In this document: positions 22,645 through 28,088 of the stretch, piece after piece
How the letters are laid out: the number at the start of each line of letters is the position of its first letter
How positions within the stretch are numbered: the first letter of the stretch is position 1
Assembly: GCA_022843305.1 (NCBI GenBank)
Contig: JALHNX010000036.1
Location: forward strand, 1 to 35,199
Length of the DNA stretch: 35,199 nucleotides
Reading direction: 5' to 3'
From: Pyrinomonadaceae bacterium
Lineage (GTDB): Bacteria; Acidobacteriota; Blastocatellia; Pyrinomonadales; Pyrinomonadaceae
The notes under the pieces: generated by a model
Told to the model about the DNA's origin: nothing
What the model saw: only the letters and a program-made list of their open reading frames with translations
Databases searched by the model: none
Made by a program: the position numbers and the translations under genes

Positions 22645-24551
22645 AAAGCGGATTAGAACATCAAAGGTTAGAAATTGGACTTTCCAGAGAGATTGAAGAA
22701 TCGCTCGACGGTCTGGTTCGCTCACAATTCGACTTCACCACCCAAACGCCGCCCGACTCCGGCGACATCCTCACGAATCAGGGTCTGAATTATCTCGATA
22801 ATTCGGATATGGATTTTTCGACCGATGCCTATACGAATTCCGTTCCGGCAGGCGGCGACATTGCCGACGAATGCTACAACTTCTTTCGCCAGAGATTTAT
22901 CAGGATAACGGACGCTGTTTTAGTTGGCACTTCGCCGACATTGCTTTCCGCGTCCGGCGCGTTCAAATCCGCCTACACTTACCCGATGCCGTTCTTTGCA
23001 CTGGCGGCGGGAACGGGCGAAAAAGCACTCGTCGGCACGATTACGAGAGTTGACGACAACACGGCGACGATGAGCGTCAATTCACAAGCCGACATTACGA
23101 ACGGGATAGTTTTCTTCGGCGAAGCCTACGCCGAAACAGGCGCGAACGCTTTGAAGGCATCAGGACATTCCCTGTTTGCCGCCGAAACCGCCAACGATTC
23201 GATTGCCCGATGGGACGAAGCGGCAGGGCAGTGCGAAATGGGCGGCGACGGAGCGGACAACTTCGATCTGGCAATCCCCCTGCCCTTCAACCTTGCGACG
23301 CGCGGGCTGAATCTTTTCTTTTCCGCGAATGTTAAATTACGCACGGGCGAAACCGCGCCGAATCCGGTTGTCCTTTATGTCGGAGTTTACGACACGACGA
23401 GCGGAAACACGATGTTTCTCGAAGCCGACAACTTCGCGCTGACGGTTAATTACATCGGCACGGCGGGCGCGAAAGAATATGAAATGATCGTCATCGGCAC
23501 GTTCTCGAACGGCGAACAGGTTGCATCGGATGTCGTCACCGTCAGCGGAGTCGCGGCGGTTTTAGATGCAGACAATTATCTGGACTGGAACTGGGTCAAT
23601 GCGCCGAGAATTCTGGACTTTGCACTTTATCGCCGGGATACCGGCACGGGCGACGTGGTGCGCGTTTTTACCATTTACAACGGCGAAACGCGATTTTTTG
23701 ATAAAAACACGCCGGGCGAGAACACGGTTGTTTCATTCCCTTCGGCAGCCGCCCGCCGTGAATACGCCTACGCCGAATCACAGCCCTTTCTTTTAACCGC
23801 CGAATACAAGCGCGTTCCGGTCTTTTTCCGCATCCCGCCGACCTATCTGCAATCGGCGACGACGGGCAGGCAAATACTGCGAATCGGCATTTACAACGAC
23901 CCTGCGAACGATGTCCGGTGCGCCATCTTCGACCGTCCGATGCTTTCCCTGACGGAATCCATCTGGAGCAGAAGCTCGCGTGATTTTGAGCGCATTCAGT
24001 CAACTACGCCGACCTCGACCATTCCCGACGGCAATCAGGGCGGCGGCGTGTATTGCTTTACAGGAAATAATCCGGTAATCGTCAAAGACCGTCCTTCCGA
24101 CGAATGGCGTTCAATTCCGATTTCGGAAGCGAAAAAAGGAATGTTCATTCACAACGGGCGGCAGGGCGATAGGATTGTCGAAGTCCGCGAGAATATGGCA
24201 AGCGAAGTCTTTGAAGTCGAGCTGGCGAACAACATCTATCTGGAATGCACGGCATCAGAAAGATTCATCACGAATCCGTCGGACAGACAGGGAACAAGAC
24301 TGGACAAACTCGGTGTCGGCGATTTCATTCAAACACACATCGGCGGCGTAAATTATCAGACAAGAATTGTGCGGATAACGCCGAAACGTAAGGCGCAAAA
24401 AGTCTTTACACTTTCGCTTGAAAAGGATAAAATTTTTTTAGTGGGGCGATACGCGCCGCGATGGTGGCGAAATCCGATAATGTGGCTGAAACGTCCGCTT
24501 GCAGGGGCGAAAGCCCATAACCGCAAACAATTCGATTACGAGGTTTTTTAA
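22641..24551 (+). CDS. Tail protein with C-terminal degenerate Hint (intein-like) domain
   Basis: The 636-residue protein has a beta-rich N-terminal region (1-465), with repeated carbohydrate-binding-like strands, and a C-terminal Hint domain from C472. Block A reads YCFTGNNPVIVKD, followed by SIPISEAKKGMFIHN. A middle region has FEVELANNIYLECTASERF, where the usual TxxH histidine is E540. LDKLGVGDFIQT and VFTLSLEKDKIFLVGR match later blocks. The usual C-terminal His-Asn is absent (GRYAPRWW), so full splicing is unlikely. N-terminal thioester cleavage at C472 is still conceivable. Phage tail proteins sometimes carry such bacterial intein-like domains, which can release or attach protein segments. 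The domain is followed by a basic tail. Confidence 0.75.
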   Translation: MKSGLEHQRLEIGLSREIEESLDGLVRSQFDFTTQTPPDSGDILTNQGLNYLDNSDMDFSTDAYTNSVPAGGDIADECYNFFRQRFIRITDAVLVGTSPTLLSASGAFKSAYTYPMPFFALAAGTGEKALVGTITRVDDNTATMSVNSQADITNGIVFFGEAYAETGANALKASGHSLFAAETANDSIARWDEAAGQCEMGGDGADNFDLAIPLPFNLATRGLNLFFSANVKLRTGETAPNPVVLYVGVYDTTSGNTMFLEADNFALTVNYIGTAGAKEYEMIVIGTFSNGEQVASDVVTVSGVAAVLDADNYLDWNWVNAPRILDFALYRRDTGTGDVVRVFTIYNGETRFFDKNTPGENTVVSFPSAAARREYAYAESQPFLLTAEYKRVPVFFRIPPTYLQSATTGRQILRIGIYNDPANDVRCAIFDRPMLSLTESIWSRSSRDFERIQSTTPTSTIPDGNQGGGVYCFTGNNPVIVKDRPSDEWRSIPISEAKKGMFIHNGRQGDRIVEVRENMASEVFEVELANNIYLECTASERFITNPSDRQGTRLDKLGVGDFIQTHIGGVNYQTRIVRITPKRKAQKVFTLSLEKDKIFLVGRYAPRWWRNPIMWLKRPLAGAKAHNRKQFDYEVF

Positions 24552-24772
24552 TGAGTGAAGAAATAGAAGACTTACATATTTCGGATGATAGCGTTTTGGT
24601 GTGGCAGGAAACCAACAAAGGGCGTATGATTCCGTTTGTCTGGTTATTTTGCGCTAAACCGAATTGCAAAAACCGCACCTATCGGGTTGTCGGTTCAAAA
24701 TTCTGCTATCCGCATACACACAAGGATTTTATTGAGCAGATGTTGAAAAACATCGCACTCGAAAAGGTATGA
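24551..24772 (+). CDS. Small zinc-finger-like protein, 73 aa
   Basis: It begins MSEEIEDLHISDDSV at a TAATG overlap with the Hint-domain gene. C34, C39, C52 and H55 (FCAKPNCKN and GSKFCYPH) make a plausible zinc site resembling the CCCH finger ending the 17315 gene. It ends in a helix (FIEQMLKNIALEKV). A short AAAGG just before its end serves the next gene. Its location next to a Hint-domain tail protein is suggestive but its function is unknown. Confidence 0.6.
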   Translation: MSEEIEDLHISDDSVLVWQETNKGRMIPFVWLFCAKPNCKNRTYRVVGSKFCYPHTHKDFIEQMLKNIALEKV

Positions 24773-25125
24773 TTAAACTTCTGCCGCCGAGATTCTGGCA
24801 TCAATTAGAAGACATCTTCCAAGACGAGTTCGATTCGGACTTGCCGGACGTTAATTCCGATGCCGAGATATTTATGTCGGCGAACGATGGCAAGCGGACG
24901 GGCTTTATCCTTGTCGAACCCGTCAAGATGATCGGTCAGATTTACATCTATCCCGAATTCAGAGAGCAGAATGTTGCTAAAAACGCCGGAGAAATGGTAA
25001 AGTTTATGCAGAAACGCTACGACGGAACGCCCGTCGGGTGCGTCGCATCAGAACCGAGATTCGAGAAACTGTATCGTCGGCTCGGAATGGAGAAGATAGA
25101 CGGCGTGTTTTACAGAAAGAATTGA
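24769..25125 (+). CDS. GNAT-type acetyltransferase-like protein
   Basis: The 118-residue protein has the strand-helix pattern of the GNAT fold: beta strands with FILVEP and IGQIYIYPEFREQN, the acetyl-CoA pyrophosphate-binding position NVAKNAGEMVKFM (degenerate for the classic Q/RxxGxG/A), and a C-terminal block SEPRFEKLYRRLGMEKIDG typical of the family's last helix and strand. Phages often carry such single-domain acetyltransferases near their tail genes, and the substrate is usually unknown. An ATGA overlap couples it to the preceding gene. Confidence 0.7.
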   Translation: MIKLLPPRFWHQLEDIFQDEFDSDLPDVNSDAEIFMSANDGKRTGFILVEPVKMIGQIYIYPEFREQNVAKNAGEMVKFMQKRYDGTPVGCVASEPRFEKLYRRLGMEKIDGVFYRKN

Positions 25126-25127
25126 TT

Positions 25128-25280
25128 ATGAAATTAACGGACAGAATAAATTTATTGTTTCCTGTGGTTCGATTTAAGCCGACCGAAACAGTTAAATCTC
25201 TCAGTCAGAAAGTGTCCGCAAGTTTTGATAAGTGGTTGAAAACGAATTTAGAAACTTTGTTCAATCACAGAAAGAATTAG
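25128..25280 (+). CDS. Hypothetical small basic protein, 50 aa
   Basis: It begins MKLTDRINLLFPVVRFKP, with a helix-like remainder (KSLSQKVSASFDKWLKTNLETLF). I chose the ATG at 25128, two bases after the preceding stop, rather than an upstream in-frame ATG inside the acetyltransferase gene. Its TAG stop is immediately followed by the first base of the tRNA. Low GC and small size leave some doubt about coding. It could be a peptide whose translation clears the tRNA 5' end. Confidence 0.5.
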   Translation: MKLTDRINLLFPVVRFKPTETVKSLSQKVSASFDKWLKTNLETLFNHRKN

Positions 25281-25356
25281 AGTTGCGTAGTGTCAACGGT
25301 CAGCACGGCGGTCTCCAAAACCGCAGGTTAGGGTTCAAATCCCTACGCACTTGCCA
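25281..25356 (+). tRNA. tRNA-Trp (anticodon CCA), phage-encoded
   Basis: The 76-base gene folds into a complete cloverleaf. The acceptor AGTTGCG pairs with CGCACTT, with one T25283/C25350 mismatch and one G-T pair. The D arm is GTGT/GCAC with GG in the loop. The anticodon arm is GCGGT-CTCCAAA-ACCGC, with anticodon CCA at 25115+200 to 25117+200, i.e. 25315-25317. The T arm is TAGGG-TTCAAAT-CCCTA. The discriminator is G25353, and CCA is encoded at 25354-25356. It starts on the base after the preceding TAG stop, so it is probably cut from the late polycistronic transcript. It probably supplements tryptophan decoding. Confidence 0.92.
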
Positions 25357-25375
25357 ACAACAATTAGAGAGTAAG

Positions 25376-25394
25376 ACGTAAATTAGATTTACGT
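25376..25394 (+). other. TTAGA-loop hairpin B1
   Basis: ACGTAAA (25376-25382) and TTTACGT (25388-25394) form a perfect 7-bp stem around TTAGA, as in the hairpin at 13321. It lies 19 bases downstream of the tRNA and 9 bases before the larger hairpin. The stem sequence differs from the other copies while pairing is kept. Confidence 0.75.
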
Positions 25395-25403
25395 TCATCA
25401 AGG

Positions 25404-25449
25404 CTCATTCGAGAAGTGAATTAGATTCACTTTGCGAATGAGTTTTTTT
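25404..25449 (+). terminator. Two-tier hairpin B2 with TTAGA apex and strong T-run
   Basis: The outer 8-bp stem pairs CTCATTCG (25404-25411) with CGAATGAG (25435-25442). A 2x2 internal loop separates it from an inner 7-bp stem, AAGTGAA and TTCACTT, around TTAGA. Seven T residues follow (25443-25449). It looks like a full-strength intrinsic terminator after the tRNA. The next gene's TTAGGAG lies just beyond, with no obvious promoter between, so read-through or antitermination would be needed. Confidence 0.85.
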
Positions 25450-25466
25450 CGTTTTAGGAGATAAAA

Positions 25467-26024
25467 ATGGGGTCAAGTCGCGGCAAACAAAAAGAGAATA
25501 AAGCCGAAGCGAGAGTAGATCAGGCTTACGCGGAATATAAACCGTCGCCGCTTGAGGAAATGCGGACAAAACGCACGATGAAGTTCTTACAGGACTTCGA
25601 GGGAGGTAAAGATGTCAAGGACATCGAAGCCCTGAGTCCTTATCTTAATCTCTTTAACAACGCAAAAAACTCGCAATCTAATCAGATGGTCGGGCGCGGC
25701 GCGGTCGCACTGGCGAATCCGGGCGCGGCAAATCAAGTGTCAGACCTCGACAAATACGTTCAGGCACAGCGCGAACAGGACGCATCGGGGATGCTCTACA
25801 ACGCCGCGAATGAAGGCTATCAGGATGCCGTCAGCGAATCCGGTGCGCTGATGAATATGGATCAGCAAAGGAAAGCAGGGCGGTTAGGATTCGCCAATCA
25901 GCAATATCACACGGTTATGAACCGCCCCCAGAGGATTCCTTTATGGGAAAGATTGCTAAAAATAGGCGCGTCGGCGGGAACGTCAATCGCATCGGGCGGA
26001 ATGGGCGGCGGCGGAGTCGGTTAA
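25467..26024 (+). CDS. Putative ejection (internal virion) protein
   Basis: The 185-residue protein begins MGSSRGKQKENKAEARVDQAY with a good TTAGGAG site. It is polar and alanine/glutamine-rich with long helical stretches (LDKYVQAQREQDASGMLYNAA). It ends in a hydrophobic, glycine-rich tail (LLKIGASAGTSIASGG). Small internal virion proteins of T7-like phages have comparable size and a membrane-active glycine-rich element. Two larger candidates for ejection proteins lie downstream. The call is by composition and context only. Confidence 0.55.
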   Translation: MGSSRGKQKENKAEARVDQAYAEYKPSPLEEMRTKRTMKFLQDFEGGKDVKDIEALSPYLNLFNNAKNSQSNQMVGRGAVALANPGAANQVSDLDKYVQAQREQDASGMLYNAANEGYQDAVSESGALMNMDQQRKAGRLGFANQQYHTVMNRPQRIPLWERLLKIGASAGTSIASGGMGGGGVG

Positions 26025-26036
26025 AGGAGAAAAATT

Positions 26037-26315
26037 ATGGCAGCAGCGGGAATTCCCGTCATCTACGCGGTAGGCGCGACGGCAGTTAAAATTTCAAGCG
26101 CGGGAACGCGCCACAGCGCACGATTGATCCGCAATATGGGCGGCGGCAGTGTCTTTCTCGGCGGTAACGATACGGTTGAAGCGGACGCGACGAACGACCT
26201 GATGGGATGGGAACTCGCGGCAGGCGAAGATTTTCCCGATTCGATCTCGTCGGGCGCAATCTACGCGATCTCGGCTTCGGGAACGAACGACGTGATGGTC
26301 TGGGAGGTTGATTAG
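26037..26315 (+). CDS. Small beta-rich virion protein
   Basis: The 92-residue protein with a strong AAGGAG site begins MAAAGIPVIYAVGATAV. Segments SVFLGGNDTVEADATN and MGWELAAGEDFPDSIS with a final beta strand (NDVMVWEVD) match the pattern of small phage proteins with a FxGG and an AAGE turn found near tail-fibre genes. These are often called decoration or fibre-associated proteins. The TAG stop shares its last base with the GTG start of the next gene. Function is unproven. Confidence 0.6.
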   Translation: MAAAGIPVIYAVGATAVKISSAGTRHSARLIRNMGGGSVFLGGNDTVEADATNDLMGWELAAGEDFPDSISSGAIYAISASGTNDVMVWEVD

Positions 26316-26602
26316 TGAGTTTTCAGCGCGGACAATTCGGCAGCGAAACAGGCTTTACGCACCGTGCGTTCGGCAACGGCGGACAGTTCGGCGGTGGAAT
26401 CGCCGTGCCGCCCGACATCGTTCTCGACGAAATCCCTTTTCGCAGGCGCGGCGGTTCGGCAAACGATTTCGCGCTGACAATCGGCGGCGACGTTCCTTTC
26501 ATTAACCTTTCGGGCGCAAATGCCGACATCGTTCTATCGGGCGCGGGCGAAATCCCGTTTCTAAATTCAGCAGGCGCGGGCGCGGACATCGCGCTCGTTT
26601 AA
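26315..26602 (+). CDS. Repetitive beta-strand protein, probable fibre component (GTG start)
   Basis: The 95-residue protein starts at GTG 26315, one base overlapping the previous stop. After a glycine/phenylalanine-rich N-terminus (FQRGQFGSETGFTHRAFGNGG), three approximately 20-residue repeats follow the pattern D-I/F-V/A-L, three residues, G-D/E-V/I-P-F, then a GA-rich turn. The last copy is incomplete (ADIALV). Such regular strand-turn repeats suit a beta-roll or trimeric fibre shaft. It sits immediately before the tail-fibre gene. Confidence 0.6.
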   Translation: MSFQRGQFGSETGFTHRAFGNGGQFGGGIAVPPDIVLDEIPFRRRGGSANDFALTIGGDVPFINLSGANADIVLSGAGEIPFLNSAGAGADIALV

Positions 26603-26612
26603 GGACAATATT

Positions 26613-27788
26613 ATGGCAGTCAGAAAACCATTAAAAGCGGTCGCGGCAAGCTACGATGCGGACGGATTCGCAACCGCCACGCCGACGGCGTTCCGCGAAC
26701 TCGAAGCGACGGACACGATTCCCGTCGCCAATATTCCCGACCTCGCGCAGTCGAAGATCACGAACTTAGCGGCGGATTTAGCGGCGAAAGTGCCGCAGAC
26801 GCGGACGATCAACGGCGCGGATTTGTCGGCGAACCGCACCTTCACGCAGGACGATTTCGCGGACGGCACGACGAACAAGGCTTTTACGGCGACGGAAAAA
26901 ACGAAACTCGGTGGCATCGAAGCATCGGCGGATGTCACGGATGCGGCAAACGTCGGCTCATCCATTCACGGCGTGGCGGCGAAAACAACGCCCGTTGATG
27001 CCGATTCCGTTCCGCTGATAGATTCCGAAGCCTCGAACGTGCTGAAAAAGTTGAGTTGGACGAATATCAAGGCGTTTCTGAAAACTTATTTCGACACGCT
27101 TTATCTCGCGCTGACGGGCGATCAAACCATCGCGGGCGTGAAAACCTTCTCATCTTCGCCGATTGTTCCCGCGCCGACAACGGATTTACAGGCGGCAACC
27201 AAGAAATATGTTGACGATAACGCGGGCGGCGGCGGTATCGGCGGCGCGACGGGTTCGACCGACAACGCGGTTTTACGCGCTGACGGCACGGGCGGCGCGA
27301 CTTTGCAGGCTTCGAGCGTGACGATTGAAGATGGCGGCAATCTTAATGTTGCCGGTCGAATAATAGTTTCAGGTGGCGGCAATTATATCGCTTTCGGTGA
27401 TGTGCAATTCGGCGATGTTATCGGCACGGGCGCGGCAACTTTCGGTTACAACAGTTCAGCGGGAATCATTCTGCGCGACAATACCGATTTGCGAACTCAT
27501 CTCGTCGGCGGCGCAGCGGTCGCGTCTGCCGCGACGATCACGCCGACCGGAACGCTGTTTCATATTACAGGCACGACGACAATCAGCACGATCAACGCGA
27601 CGATCAGCGGATTCAATATGAAAACCGGACAGGAAATCACGATGATCTTCGACGCTTCTTTAACGGTCACGAACGGTTCGGGGCTGATGCTCGCGGGCGC
27701 GGCGAACTTCTCGGCAACGGCGGACGATACTTTAACTCTGGTTTGGGACGGCACAAAGTGGCGTGAAAAATGCCGCTCGGTCAATTAG
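26613..27788 (+). CDS. Tail fibre protein
   Basis: The 391-residue protein shows common tail-fibre shaft features: NKAFTATEKTKLGGIEASAD, DAANVGSSIHGVA, and TGDQTIAGVKTFSSSPIVPA followed by AATKKYVDDN. These short modules recur in phage fibre shafts and tail-associated proteins that trimerise. The C-terminal 150 residues are beta-rich (TLVWDGTKWREKC) and probably form the receptor-binding tip. It has a TAAGGACAATATT leader. Host receptor specificity is not readable from the sequence. Confidence 0.78.
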   Translation: MAVRKPLKAVAASYDADGFATATPTAFRELEATDTIPVANIPDLAQSKITNLAADLAAKVPQTRTINGADLSANRTFTQDDFADGTTNKAFTATEKTKLGGIEASADVTDAANVGSSIHGVAAKTTPVDADSVPLIDSEASNVLKKLSWTNIKAFLKTYFDTLYLALTGDQTIAGVKTFSSSPIVPAPTTDLQAATKKYVDDNAGGGGIGGATGSTDNAVLRADGTGGATLQASSVTIEDGGNLNVAGRIIVSGGGNYIAFGDVQFGDVIGTGAATFGYNSSAGIILRDNTDLRTHLVGGAAVASAATITPTGTLFHITGTTTISTINATISGFNMKTGQEITMIFDASLTVTNGSGLMLAGAANFSATADDTLTLVWDGTKWREKCRSVN

Positions 27789-27790
27789 TA

Positions 27791-27796
27791 AGGAGG
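27791..27796 (+). promoter_or_regulatory. Perfect Shine-Dalgarno (AGGAGG) before a non-AUG start
   Basis: AGGAGG at 27791-27796 follows the tail-fibre stop codon. No ATG, GTG or TTG in the downstream reading frame lies at a usable distance. The in-frame ATT at 27800 (spacing 3) and ATC at 27803 (spacing 6) are the only candidates. The strength of this site decides the start of the next gene. Confidence 0.6.
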
Positions 27797-27802
27797 TGTA
27801 TT

Positions 27803-28033
27803 ATCGCACAAGTTTCATTTGAGATTTCAACGGCGTTTTTAGGCAGAATGCGAGCGCGAATCATCGCGGAACAGCCCGCGCTCGCGGGGCAAACCAATGC
27901 GGTCATCAACGAAGCGGCAAGAGTTCGCGTCCGGCAGATGATCTGCGATTGGGTGCGAAGCGGCGAAGCGTATGACGCGGCAAAAGCGGCACAAAATGCG
28001 GTTACTCCGCCAAACGGCGGCGACATTACTTGA
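27803..28033 (+). CDS. Small protein with probable ATC (or ATT) start
   Basis: The frame encodes about 76 residues beginning after the ATC at 27803: AQVSFEISTAFLGRMRARII, then a helical region (ALAGQTNAVINEAARVRVRQMICDW) and a polar end (NAVTPPNGGDIT). The same frame extends upstream to an ATG at 27770, but that start would place the perfect AGGAGG inside the coding sequence and has only a weak site of its own. The protein may be a small chaperone or fibre cofactor, since it lies between the tail fibre and the tailspike. No family is recognised. The following gap (28034-28088) holds only a weak imperfect stem. Confidence 0.55.
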   Translation: MAQVSFEISTAFLGRMRARIIAEQPALAGQTNAVINEAARVRVRQMICDWVRSGEAYDAAKAAQNAVTPPNGGDIT

Positions 28034-28088
28034 ATACGCGGGTTGGTAAATGTTTTTTCGATTCGCGCATTAATATGAGCAATTAAGT

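Noticed and set aside
25281-25356. tRNA as a prophage attachment site
   Set aside because: Phage virion genes continue on both sides and no partner repeat of the tRNA end is seen in the window, so it is a phage gene rather than an att site.
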